A stretch of 64,000 nt of DNA from Pseudomonas sp. DY-1 (lineage in GTDB: Bacteria > Pseudomonadota > Gammaproteobacteria > Pseudomonadales > Pseudomonadaceae): positions 2,418,001-2,482,000 of the forward strand of contig NZ_CP032616.1 in assembly GCF_003626975.1 (NCBI RefSeq). The letters are read 5' to 3'. Both the position numbers and the translations under genes were made by a program. Shown in pieces: positions 39,072 through 47,498 of this stretch; position 1 is the stretch's first letter; each line of letters begins with the position of its first letter. The notes under the pieces are model-generated. The model saw only the letters and a program-made list of their open reading frames with translations, did no database searches and was not told the origin of the DNA.

Positions 39072-40070
39072 CTAATTTCTAACCTCTGTATGAAGTGTCT
39101 GCTCTATACACCGAATACGCTCCAATCCTTCGTACGAATCGTCCGCCCAACGTTCCACGGCTGCGCGTACTTCGCCGCTGGCCTCATCACGCTTGCGCTG
39201 GCTGTCGGCGCTGAACCACATGGCCGGCTGCTTGGCATCGAAGGCCGCGATATCCCGCAGCTTCGGCGTATCGGCTTCGCCGAGGCCAAACACGGGAGCC
39301 AGGCGGTCCCAGAGCGCGTCAGGCAGCTCGTTGTAGTTCACCGGAATGCCTCCCTGGGCTCGGCACAGCTCGAGCCCTTGCTCGAGAATGCGTCCGATCG
39401 TGCGGCTGGTGTATTCCAGGGGCGACATGGCCGCGATGTCCTCCCCGGCGAAATCCAGAGCTGACGGCCCGAGCAGCCCCGGCACCCGATGCATGCCGGG
39501 CTGGCGCAGTTGGGAAACGACGATTTCCAGCGGATCGCGGTACAGAAAGATGCGCGGCGTATTCGGGTAAAGGTCTCGTAGCAGCGGCGCTTCGAACACG
39601 TTCCAGGCATCCAGCTTGACCATCAGACGCTGCTCGCCCCCGCAACGCCGCTGGCCATAGGCCGACATCAGCGCTGCGATCCATGCTGGCTGCTGCGACG
39701 AAGCCGCAGGATCGTGGAAATGCGCGCGCAACAGGCTATCCAGCGGCGGCGGTTCGGACAGCACGACATGCCGCTCAAGGCTCGCCAGCATCTGGGCCAT
39801 CAGGGTCGAGCCGCAGCGGGAGGCATGAAAGATCAGAACACTCGGCGCAAATCCCGGACTGGAGATTTGCCAGTCCAGCAGCACATCCAGTCCTGTTTCG
39901 CGGCGGAATGCCTGGTTGAAAGGCAACCGTAAGGCCAGGTCAACGTCGTCACGAAAGAAAGGCCGAGTAAGCCGCTGCTCGCCGAACCAGCACCAGTCCA
40001 GGCGCCACTCGCCGTCGCGTTGCCAGGCGCGGACCGGCAGCCAGCCGTGAAGATCACCGTGTGAATTCAT
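39072..40070 (-). CDS. Sulfotransferase family protein
   Basis: 332 residues from the ATG that overlaps the hydroxylase stop (ATGA). The 5'-phosphosulfate-binding loop is FHASRCGSTLMAQ (about residues 81-93), and the 3'-phosphate-binding segment is IFLYRDPLEIVVSQLR, both typical of PAPS-dependent sulfotransferases. It has no signal peptide, so it acts in the cytoplasm. Lying between a peptide hydroxylase and the giant protein, it may sulfate a protein or a hydroxylated residue; that is inference. Confidence 0.87.
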   Translation of the reverse strand: MNSHGDLHGWLPVRAWQRDGEWRLDWCWFGEQRLTRPFFRDDVDLALRLPFNQAFRRETGLDVLLDWQISSPGFAPSVLIFHASRCGSTLMAQMLASLERHVVLSEPPPLDSLLRAHFHDPAASSQQPAWIAALMSAYGQRRCGGEQRLMVKLDAWNVFEAPLLRDLYPNTPRIFLYRDPLEIVVSQLRQPGMHRVPGLLGPSALDFAGEDIAAMSPLEYTSRTIGRILEQGLELCRAQGGIPVNYNELPDALWDRLAPVFGLGEADTPKLRDIAAFDAKQPAMWFSADSQRKRDEASGEVRAAVERWADDSYEGLERIRCIEQTLHTEVRN

Positions 40071-40867
40071 GCTTTCCATTGCTCACTCCACGCCTGCTTG
40101 CCCAGGCGCATGGCGGCACGGACGTCCGCCTCGGAAAAATGCAGGCCGCACGCGGCGGCCAGTTCGACGGTTTCCCGCAAGAAGTCGCGAACCTCGGTCA
40201 ACGACCGCAGTCGCTGGGCAAGGCTCGCGTCCTGCTCCACCAACTGGCGGAATCGTGCAAAGTCCTGCCCCGCCCTACCCTGTTGCAGCGTGGGAGTGGT
40301 GGGCAGCCCCTGGTCGATGGCAGCAACCATCCAGTCATTGGGCTGGCAGTCCAGCACCATATGGATGCGCTCCCCTGGCCCCGGGTTATCCACCCGATGC
40401 GGGCGTGACAGGTCAAGAAACCAGCACTCGCCAGGCTGCATGGGCACCTGCAGGCCATCGACGAGGAACTCCACGCCAGCCGGGCTCAGCAGAGGGACGT
40501 GCAGACGCACGTCACTGCCTGGCTGGCCCAGATCCAGGTCGCGATGCTCATGGATGCGCGACCCCGGTCCCAGGCGAAGCAGGCGCGCGCTGCGCACTGT
40601 GGTGTGGAAGGTGCCGAGCAGTTCATTCCAGGCCACCTCGCGCTGCCACCAGGTGCTACGGACGGGTGAGCCCAGACCTGGCGCCAACGGCAGGGGCGAA
40701 TCCTCGGGGGTAATCAGTGCGACGCCACTCCAGTCGCCTTCGTAGTAACCGGTATTGAAGTGGCTCTGCCACGCGTCAGACTCGATGCGCGCCAGGGCTT
40801 CCAGCAGCGGGGCCAGTTCGAACCTCAGCGGCAGGCGCGAGCAAATTGGCAATGGGGGGATTGGCAT
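40067..40867 (-). CDS. Aspartyl/asparaginyl beta-hydroxylase-like oxygenase with C-terminal Nif11-like domain
   Basis: 266 residues. The Fe(II)/2-oxoglutarate domain covers about residues 15-180, with HEHRDLDLG (H108, D110), RLHVPLLSP (H123), GECWFLDLSRPHRVDN (H157) and GERIHMVLD (R167, H169), the standard Asp_Arg_Hydrox pattern. Residues ~201-255 (FARFRQLVEQDASLAQRLRS and then LAAACGLHFSEADVRAA) look like a Nif11 leader-type domain with D-x-x-L and A-x-x-x-G-(F/H)-x-F-S spacing. That fusion is unusual. Cytoplasmic; overlaps the sulfotransferase start. Confidence 0.85.
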   Translation of the reverse strand: MPIPPLPICSRLPLRFELAPLLEALARIESDAWQSHFNTGYYEGDWSGVALITPEDSPLPLAPGLGSPVRSTWWQREVAWNELLGTFHTTVRSARLLRLGPGSRIHEHRDLDLGQPGSDVRLHVPLLSPAGVEFLVDGLQVPMQPGECWFLDLSRPHRVDNPGPGERIHMVLDCQPNDWMVAAIDQGLPTTPTLQQGRAGQDFARFRQLVEQDASLAQRLRSLTEVRDFLRETVELAAACGLHFSEADVRAAMRLGKQAWSEQWKA

Positions 40868-40891
40868 GGAACCGTCCTTGCTCCTTGGAAA

Positions 40892-42985
40892 TCAGAAACC
40901 GCTTTCCCTCACACCCAGCGCCGCCAGCCTTCTCCAGGCGAAGCCCAGCAGGGACTGGCCCTCCCCATCCAGCACCACGACGCCACGCAGGGGTTGTGCC
41001 GGATGGATGGAATCGTCCAGCAGGCTGAGGCGCACACCGTACTGGGCCTGCACTGGCTCCGCCCGGTGCTGGGCGTCGCGGCGCACGGCAATGGGGCCGT
41101 GGTGATCGGAACTCAGGGCCTCCAGTTCCAGATAGGCCACGCCCGTGGCATCCACCTCGTCCAGGCGCACCGACAACGCCGGCCGCGCCGGATCGTCGGC
41201 GATGAAGCGGCCTTCGGCACCGACCTGTACCCGCCAGAGTTCTTCTTCGGCCAGATATCCGCGCAGACGCAGGCCCGCTTCAACCACGCGCGCCATGGGT
41301 TCACGTGGGCTGAGCCAGCGACCTGGCGTGAGGTCCGGCAGCAGGTCGCGCACCACGCCAGTCTGGGGCGCACGCAATTGCAGGCGTTCGCGCTGCGCGG
41401 CCAGCCCGCGGTATTCGGCCACCGCTTCAGCCAAGCGCTGCTCAAGAATGCCGGCATCCGCGGCCGTCTCGCTGCGTCCCGCCTGGCGGCGCAGTTGCAA
41501 CTGGAGAATCTCGATCTCGCGGCGGACGATCGCCTGGCGGGAGTCCAGGTCTGGGGACTCCAGTTCAAGCAGGAGGTCGCCCTGCTCCACCGCCTGACCA
41601 TCCTCCACATGCAGCGCCTTCAGCCGCGCCGCCACGGGGGCGTGCAGGGCGGTTGCCCGCGAGGCCTCCAGCAACGCCGGAACCTCCACCGAACTGCGCC
41701 AAGGCAACGCCAGCAGGATCAGTACCAGCAACAGGCTGGCAGCGGTCAGCAAGGCCTTGCGAGGCTCGGCCTGATCGCGGCGCTGCCACCACTCGGTCCA
41801 CTCGCGCCAGATTGGCAGACCGATGAACCAGACCAGTTCCACCAGCATCAGGAAAATGCCCAGCACCTTGAAGAACAGGTGATAGACCGCCAAGGCGATA
41901 CCGAAGAACAGCACCGCGCGCCACAGCCAGGAGCCATAGCCCCACACGATCAGGCGTCGCGCCATGGCCGGCTGCCAGGGTTCGGGCGCCGGCTCGCCAT
42001 AACCGAACAGGGCCTCGCGCAGGCGCCAGCGGCACAGGGCAAAAGCTCGCGCCTGGAGGTTTTCCACTCCCCAGAGATCGCTGAGCAGGAAATAGCCGTC
42101 GAAGCGCATGAACGGATTGAGGTTGATGATCACCGTAGTGATCCAGGTGGCGCTGGCGAGCATGAATGCCGAGGTGCGCGCCGGTCCGTCCGGCAGTAGC
42201 GACCAGGCCAACAGCGCGAGCACCGCCAGCACCAGTTCGGCGAGCACGCCGCCGGCACCGATCAGCAACCGCGAGCGGCGGTCATTGACCCGCCAGGCGT
42301 CACTGACGTCGGTGTAGAACATCGGCAGCAGAACCATGAACGCCAGGCCCATGCTCTGCACCCGGCAGCCGGCGCGCTTGGCCATGAAGGCATGGCCGAA
42401 CTCGTGACAGAGCTTGGCGAAGGTCAAGGCGACGCCAAAGGCCAGGGCGCCGCCAAGGCTGAATAGATGGGGGAAGGTCGCGATGAAGCGCTGCCAGTCC
42501 CGCGCCACCAGGAACAGGCCGAGGGCGAACACCAGCGGCAGGCCCCAACGCATCAGCCAATGGCCGTTACGCTCGAGTACGGGCCAGGCGCGGTTGAGGA
42601 ACGCGTCGGGCCGCCATAGCGGAATACGGAAGAACAGATACTGGTGCAGCACGCGGTTCCACAGGCTCTGCTTTGCGGCAACAGCCTTCATCCCATAGCT
42701 GGCGCGCTGCTCCTCGTCCAGGGCCGCGATCAGATCGTGGCCTCGCAAGAACCGCAACAACTCCTCCACCTCCGGCGAACCCAGGGGCAGACCGGGTTCG
42801 GCGTTGGCCGCGTCCAGCACCCGTTGCGGGTCGCCCAGGGCCCAGTGACGCAGCAGGCGCACGGCGGCCGCACCGAGCTTGAAGTAGCGACCGCGCAGGG
42901 GGTCGGCCAGGGTCCACTGCGGCGCGCCATCCAGCCCGGGGGCGGCCGGCGACAACTGCAGGTCGGAGCGCAGTGCGGGCAGCAT
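40892..42985 (-). CDS. M50-type membrane metallopeptidase fused to HlyD-type adaptor, PqqD-like N-terminus
   Basis: 697 residues. Residues ~22-92 resemble PqqD/RRE domains (RYFKLGAAAVRLLRHW, then VEELLRFLRGHDLI). Hydrophobic segments at ~145-300 hold the S2P/M50 site: H194-E-F-G-H198 and N290-P...D296-G297. More membrane segments lie up to ~430, followed by a lipoyl/HlyD-like periplasmic part (SSVEVPALLEASRATALHAPV, then a coiled coil and RLQLRAPQTGVV). It is thus both protease-like and adaptor-like. The ATG overlaps the upstream HlyD stop. Similar proteins occur in peptide-maturation (zinc metalloprotease) loci. Confidence 0.9.
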   Translation of the reverse strand: MLPALRSDLQLSPAAPGLDGAPQWTLADPLRGRYFKLGAAAVRLLRHWALGDPQRVLDAANAEPGLPLGSPEVEELLRFLRGHDLIAALDEEQRASYGMKAVAAKQSLWNRVLHQYLFFRIPLWRPDAFLNRAWPVLERNGHWLMRWGLPLVFALGLFLVARDWQRFIATFPHLFSLGGALAFGVALTFAKLCHEFGHAFMAKRAGCRVQSMGLAFMVLLPMFYTDVSDAWRVNDRRSRLLIGAGGVLAELVLAVLALLAWSLLPDGPARTSAFMLASATWITTVIINLNPFMRFDGYFLLSDLWGVENLQARAFALCRWRLREALFGYGEPAPEPWQPAMARRLIVWGYGSWLWRAVLFFGIALAVYHLFFKVLGIFLMLVELVWFIGLPIWREWTEWWQRRDQAEPRKALLTAASLLLVLILLALPWRSSVEVPALLEASRATALHAPVAARLKALHVEDGQAVEQGDLLLELESPDLDSRQAIVRREIEILQLQLRRQAGRSETAADAGILEQRLAEAVAEYRGLAAQRERLQLRAPQTGVVRDLLPDLTPGRWLSPREPMARVVEAGLRLRGYLAEEELWRVQVGAEGRFIADDPARPALSVRLDEVDATGVAYLELEALSSDHHGPIAVRRDAQHRAEPVQAQYGVRLSLLDDSIHPAQPLRGVVVLDGEGQSLLGFAWRRLAALGVRESGF

Positions 42986-44304
42986 CAGAAGCCCAGGCTC
43001 TGTCGAGCCGCGGCCAGGGGCCGACGCAACAGGTAATAGGCAAGCGGCGCGCGATCACCGAAGAGTTTGGCCGTGCCGCGCAGGCCGATGCGCGGCGGGG
43101 CGTCAATGAAGGCAGCATCGAGGCGGTAGGCCAGTTGGCCGGCGGCGGTGGTCTGGGCCTCGTAGGCGGCACGTTCCAGACGAGCGCTGTGGCGGTTGAG
43201 CGGATCGCTGTCGAGGAACAGCGCCACTTCGGCCCCCGGTTGCAGGGCGATGGCGTCGCCCACTGGCAGCTCGATGCGCAGTTCGGCCTGGGCCGGATCG
43301 GCAATCTGCATCAACCGTTCACCGGTCTGCACCGGCTTGCCGGTGAGGCGCTCGGCATCAGCGAAAACCGCAATTCCGCCGCGCTCGGCGCGTACTTCAC
43401 TACGTGCCAGCAACTGACGGGCATAGTCGCGCTCGGATCTCTTCTGCTCCACCCGCGCCGCCAGCAGGTCGATGCGTGCGCTGGACTCCGCATCGGCAAA
43501 GGCACGCTGCGTGTTGGCCTTGAGCTCGGCTTCGGCGACACCAAGGGCGCGCTCGGCAACGTCCGCCTGGGCCTTGAGGCTGGTGGCATCGAAGCGCACC
43601 AGCAGGTCGCCTGCGGCCACGCTCTGGTTGGGCTTGACCAGGAACTCGGCGATCACGCCATCCAGCGGTGCCGCCACCACCCGGCCCCCCTGGGGCACCA
43701 CTTCGGCGGGCGCCAGCACTGACTGACGTACCGGCACCAGGAGCAGCAGGCAGAGCCCGCCGGCGATGGCCATCAGCTTCTTCTTCGGCCAGCGCAGGCG
43801 CCAGGGTTTGCGCGGTTGCAGGGCCAGCCAGGCATGGGCGTAGGTGTCGCCGAGCTGGGTCAGGAGGGCCAGTTCGGCTTCATTGAATGGATGCTCGCGA
43901 GCCAGCCAGAGTCCACCGAAAACCTCACCCTGACGATCTTTCAGTGGAACCCAGCCAGCATGGGCGGCGGACAGCGCCTGCCAGTCGACGCGAGACTGTT
44001 GGTCGAGGGCTTCGGCATCGATGGCGGCGGTTTCATCGAGCCGTTCCTGACGGAGTAACTGCGCGGCGGCACGTTCGACGAATGCCACGAAAGGCGCGTT
44101 GGGTTCCACCAGGCTGATACCGGTCAGTGCCCGCACCTTGCCGGCAATCAGCAAAGCGGCATGACGGAATCCGAACAGGGCCTGGCCATCGTTGACCATG
44201 GCGAAGGCCAACTGCTCGGTAGTGGCCTTCTGACGGGCCTGTTGCTGCAGCCCGAGAAAGAGCGCGAACACGCGCTCGGCCGCACCCGGCGCGGCTGCGT
44301 TCAT
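42985..44304 (-). CDS. HlyD-family membrane adaptor with N-terminal GAF-like domain
   Basis: 439 residues. A cytoplasmic GAF-like sensor region at about 20-162 (FRHAALLIAGKVRALTGI, then AGWVPLKDRQGEVFGGLWLA) precedes one membrane segment (177-192) and a periplasmic HlyD module with biotinyl-lipoyl halves (VVAAPLDGVIAEFLVKPNQS and RSEVRAERGGIAVF) around a coiled coil. The ATG overlaps the upstream adaptor stop by four bases (ATGA), and its own stop overlaps the M50 gene. Confidence 0.88.
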   Translation of the reverse strand: MNAAAPGAAERVFALFLGLQQQARQKATTEQLAFAMVNDGQALFGFRHAALLIAGKVRALTGISLVEPNAPFVAFVERAAAQLLRQERLDETAAIDAEALDQQSRVDWQALSAAHAGWVPLKDRQGEVFGGLWLAREHPFNEAELALLTQLGDTYAHAWLALQPRKPWRLRWPKKKLMAIAGGLCLLLLVPVRQSVLAPAEVVPQGGRVVAAPLDGVIAEFLVKPNQSVAAGDLLVRFDATSLKAQADVAERALGVAEAELKANTQRAFADAESSARIDLLAARVEQKRSERDYARQLLARSEVRAERGGIAVFADAERLTGKPVQTGERLMQIADPAQAELRIELPVGDAIALQPGAEVALFLDSDPLNRHSARLERAAYEAQTTAAGQLAYRLDAAFIDAPPRIGLRGTAKLFGDRAPLAYYLLRRPLAAARQSLGF

Positions 44305-45086
44305 GGATTCTCCGGGAAGCGCGCGGTGCCGCTCATGCCAGCCAGCAGGCCCGGTGCGTCGGCTGGCAGACCACCGATCAGCAGAAGGGTCTGGCTGCCT
44401 TCGTCGATGCGTGCGCCAAGGCGCTTGACCACCGCGTGCAGCGGCTGGCCGGTTTCGTCGGGCACGAATTCGAAGGCCTGATCAGGCTTGAGCTTGTTCA
44501 GCCAGCGGGAAGGCACCAGCAGATGGATCTCCAGGGTGCGGTTGTCCACTACGTCCAGCAGCGGCGCGCCACTGGCGACGCTTTCATGGGGTTGGACCTT
44601 GCGCGCCACCACCTGGCCGTCGAACGGTGCCTTGACCTGGCAGCGCTGCACCTGCACCTGGTAGACCTGCGCCTCGGCCTGGGACTGAGCCTGGCGTGCT
44701 TCGGCCAGGGCGACCTCGAAGCGGCCCACCGAGTTGAGGGCGGCCAACTGCTGTTTGTTCTTCAGCTCCTCGCGGGCGGCGCGCACGGCGGAATTGGCGG
44801 CATTCAGTTGGGCCTGGTACGCGCTGCAGTCGAAGCGCACCAGTACCTCTCCCTTCTTGAATGCCTGGCCTTCGGCGTAAGGCATCTCGACGATGCGCCC
44901 GGCCAGTTCACTGGCCAGGACTGCCTGGTTGCGGGCCCGCAGGACGCCACGGGCTTCGCCGCCGGGGGACGTGGCCGTGGCCGTGGCGGGCGCATCGAGC
45001 AACGGGTCCTGCACGGGCGGTTCCTCGGCCCAGGAAACCGCGACCAGCCCCATCACCCCAAACAGCGTCCACAACGTACGTTTCAT
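44301..45086 (-). CDS. Periplasmic adaptor (HlyD/RND-type membrane-fusion protein), first gene of the export operon
   Basis: 261 residues from MKRTLW, which has AGGGATGG at a good distance; an ATG nine bases upstream sits too close to that site. A signal peptide (about 1-19, ending VSWA) is followed by a lipoyl domain split by a coiled-coil hairpin (ARNQAVLASELAGRIVEMPY ... CQVKAPFDGQVVARKV) and a beta-barrel with PSRWLNKLKPD. Short for the family, with no membrane anchor after processing. It starts the ten-gene operon. Confidence 0.87.
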   Translation of the reverse strand: MKRTLWTLFGVMGLVAVSWAEEPPVQDPLLDAPATATATSPGGEARGVLRARNQAVLASELAGRIVEMPYAEGQAFKKGEVLVRFDCSAYQAQLNAANSAVRAAREELKNKQQLAALNSVGRFEVALAEARQAQSQAEAQVYQVQVQRCQVKAPFDGQVVARKVQPHESVASGAPLLDVVDNRTLEIHLLVPSRWLNKLKPDQAFEFVPDETGQPLHAVVKRLGARIDEGSQTLLLIGGLPADAPGLLAGMSGTARFPENP

Positions 45087-45200
45087 CAAGGCCATCCCTG
45101 GATAGAAGTGGGCAAGAGTCTATGAGAGCTGTAGGACAATAGGAATCTGGGACGAGGAATTATCTTGCCATCAGTCCGGATTCGCCGCCGAGTGGCGCCA

Positions 45201-45313
45201 TGTAGGAGCTAGCTTGCTAGCGAATCCTGACCATTTCGCCAGCAAGCTGGCTCCTGCAGTTGGGAGCCCCTTCCTGTGGGCGAATTCATTCGCGAATAAA
45301 TTCGCTCCCACAA
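45201..45313. repeat. REP-type palindromic repeats
   Basis: TGTAGGAGCTAGCTTGCTAGCG with AGCAAGCTGGCTCCTGCA (45201-45260) and TGTGGGCGAATTCATTCGCG with AAATTCGCTCCCACA (45275-45313). They lie between the export operon and the aldo/keto reductase and may insulate them. Confidence 0.7.
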
Positions 45314-45326
45314 GAAGCAGCAGGCC

Positions 45327-46148
45327 TCAGAGCATTTCCAACGGACGCTTGCGCCGTGGCGGCGGGAAGCTGTGGTCGATCAGGGCGAGGTCGTCGTCGC
45401 TGAGTTGGAGCTTGTGGGCCTCGGCGTTCTGCTTCAGGTGCAGCGGATCGACCGCCTTGGGGATAACGATCACACCGTCCTGGCGCAGCGCCCAGGCGAG
45501 CGCCACCTGGGCGGTGCTGGCCTGATGGCGGCGCGCGACTTCCTGCATCGCCGCATTACGCAGCAGTTTGCCGCCCTGCCCCACCGGGCTGTAGGCCATG
45601 AGCGGCATACCCTGTTGCCGCTGGAAAGGCAGCAGGTCGAACTCGATCCCGCGCGCTTCGGGGTTGTAGAGCACCTGGTTGGCGGCACAACCGGCGGGCA
45701 GTTCGTGAAGGTCATCAAGGTCAAGGTTGGACACACCCCAGCGCGCAATCTTGCCCTGCTCGCGCAGGCGCTCGAAGGCTTCCACCGTCTCCTCCAGCGG
45801 GTGCTCGCCGCGCCAGTGGAGCAAATAGAGGTCGAGATGGTCGGTACCCAGGCGCTTGAGACTCTGCTCGCACGCCAGGGCCGTGCCCCGGCGGCTGGCG
45901 TTCCACGGATAAACCTTGCTGACCAGGAAGACCTGCTCCCGCAGGCCGGCGATGGCTTCGCCCACCACTTGTTCGGCTCCGCCTTCGGCGTACATCTCCG
46001 CGGTATCGATCAGGCGCAGGCCCAGTTCCAGCCCCTGGCGCAGTGCCGCGACCTCGCGCTTGCGTTCACTGCGATTCTCGCCCATGTGCCAGGTGCCCTG
46101 GCCGATGGCGGGCACCTGGGTGCCGTCGGGGAAGGTGATGCTTTGCAT
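45327..46148 (-). CDS. Aldo/keto reductase
   Basis: 273 residues from MQSITFPDG. The catalytic tetrad is visible: Asp and Tyr in IDTAEMYAEG, Lys in FLVSKVYP and His in LYLLHWRG. The NADPH-binding C-terminal strand reads IVIPKAV. NADPH-dependent reduction of a small aldehyde or ketone in the cytoplasm is expected; the substrate is not predictable. The VOC gene lies 77 bp upstream on the same strand. Confidence 0.92.
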   Translation of the reverse strand: MQSITFPDGTQVPAIGQGTWHMGENRSERKREVAALRQGLELGLRLIDTAEMYAEGGAEQVVGEAIAGLREQVFLVSKVYPWNASRRGTALACEQSLKRLGTDHLDLYLLHWRGEHPLEETVEAFERLREQGKIARWGVSNLDLDDLHELPAGCAANQVLYNPEARGIEFDLLPFQRQQGMPLMAYSPVGQGGKLLRNAAMQEVARRHQASTAQVALAWALRQDGVIVIPKAVDPLHLKQNAEAHKLQLSDDDLALIDHSFPPPRRKRPLEML

Positions 46149-46225
46149 GGCGTATTCCTCGGAATTCCGTTCAGTCGGGATTGCCGGCAGCTGGGGCGCG
46201 ATCTTCCGGCAATGGACCGAGCGGC

Positions 46226-46633
46226 TCAAGCCCAGGGATCGTACGAACCAATGCTCCACAAGTGGCCTTCCGGGTCGCGGCAGGTGAAACCTCGCCCGCC
46301 GTAGTCCTCATCCTTAAGGGGCAGCACGATGGTGGCGCCGGCTGTCACCGCGCGGGCATGCACGCCATCGACGTCGGCCACCACCAGATAGATGCTCTGC
46401 GTACCCAGGCCGCCGGTTTCGTCGGGCTGGCGCATCAGTCGACCGTAGTCGGTGTCGCGCACGGAACCGAGCATGATCATGCCCTCGCCAAGGCTCAGTT
46501 GGGCGTGAGAGATGCTGCCGTCCTGCTCGGGCACCACCAGATGCTCGACGAAACCGAAGGTGTGGCAGAGCCAGGCGACGGCGGCGGGTGCGTCGCGGTA
46601 ACGCAGGCAAGGAACGGCAGTGGAACCGGCCAT
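46226..46633 (-). CDS. VOC family (glyoxalase/bleomycin-resistance fold) protein
   Basis: 135 residues, a single VOC module pair: PCLRYRDAPAAVAWL opening, HAQLSLGEGMIMLG, VVADVDGVHARAVTAGA, and the terminal GRGFTCRDPEGHLWSIGSYDP. Metal-binding candidates are His/Glu in the two halves. Enzymatic or resistance role unknown. It may be co-transcribed with the aldo/keto reductase, a natural partner in carbonyl detoxification. Confidence 0.88.
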   Translation of the reverse strand: MAGSTAVPCLRYRDAPAAVAWLCHTFGFVEHLVVPEQDGSISHAQLSLGEGMIMLGSVRDTDYGRLMRQPDETGGLGTQSIYLVVADVDGVHARAVTAGATIVLPLKDEDYGGRGFTCRDPEGHLWSIGSYDPWA

Positions 46634-46710
46634 GGCGATGATCTCCAGAAACAGTGATTGGCTTCAGCCTAGCTGCCCAATCGCGTCGCGCGGGACCGGC
46701 GGTCACACTA

Positions 46711-47364
46711 TCAGGTGTACCCCTGACTCCAAGGTCGGGAGCGGAAGCGAATCGTCGGAAGTGGCGGTTTTCCGGGACGTTCGAGGGCACGGGAAAAGTC
46801 CAACTGGATGTCGCTGGACGGTTTGGGTACCGGCCCGGCGAACTTCAGGATGAACTGCCAGCTCCGCTGTGGCACCGCCAGTCGGTAGTCCAGCCCGGCG
46901 GGGGACTGGTTGATCGCCTGCAAACCGTCCAGAGGGAACTGACCCACATCGCGAACCATGATCAGGGATACCGCCGCCGGCTCAAGGACACGGCCGTCGA
47001 CCCTTAGCACCACATGCTCGGGACGAAAGTGGAAGTCGGCAGTAGCCGGCTGGATTTCCAGCAGCAGGCGAATCCCGTCCTTCTCGTCATAGCGTGGCTT
47101 GTCGATGGGGTCATACATCACCGGCACCACGAACAGGATCACCTGGAAATCGTTCTGCTGGATCTGGTTGTGCAGATCCAGGGTCAGCGCGACATCAGTC
47201 AGTTGAATACGGCCACGCTCGTCGGCCGCCTGGTCTTCGACGAAGGCCGCACTCTCCACGCCCGAACGAAAGCCCGCGCACCCGGTCAGCAGCAGGCAAA
47301 CGATCAGGATGCTCGCAAGCAAAGAGTTGCCGACGGTCAGAAGCCGGGAAGCAATACACAGCAT
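46711..47364 (-). CDS. Hypothetical lipoprotein
   Basis: 217 residues from MLCIASRLL with a strong AGGAGGTG. The signal peptide ends in a lipobox (LLTG-C29). The mature part is a beta-rich single domain (IQLTDVALTLDL, FQVILFVVPVMYDP, FHFRPEHVVLRVDG). No characterised family recognised. The long frame upstream belongs to no gene. It is transcribed toward the VOC gene with a short gap. Confidence 0.75.
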   Translation of the reverse strand: MLCIASRLLTVGNSLLASILIVCLLLTGCAGFRSGVESAAFVEDQAADERGRIQLTDVALTLDLHNQIQQNDFQVILFVVPVMYDPIDKPRYDEKDGIRLLLEIQPATADFHFRPEHVVLRVDGRVLEPAAVSLIMVRDVGQFPLDGLQAINQSPAGLDYRLAVPQRSWQFILKFAGPVPKPSSDIQLDFSRALERPGKPPLPTIRFRSRPWSQGYT

Positions 47365-47453
47365 GAACACCTCCTGGGGATACCGGCGCATGGCCAGTTG
47401 GCGAAGGATAGTCCGCTGATCGGCCGGTCGCTTCAAGCACCCCGAGAAAGCAC

Positions 47454-47476
47454 CGGGCCCGCACATGGCGGGCCCG
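47454..47476 (-). terminator. Hairpin after the amino-acid permease gene
   Basis: A perfect 9-bp stem CGGGCCCGC / GCGGGCCCG with an ACATG loop, 23 bases after the permease stop. It lacks a clean T-tract but is very stable. Confidence 0.6.
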
Positions 47477-47498
47477 ATGGTCATCGCGAAGGTCTTTG

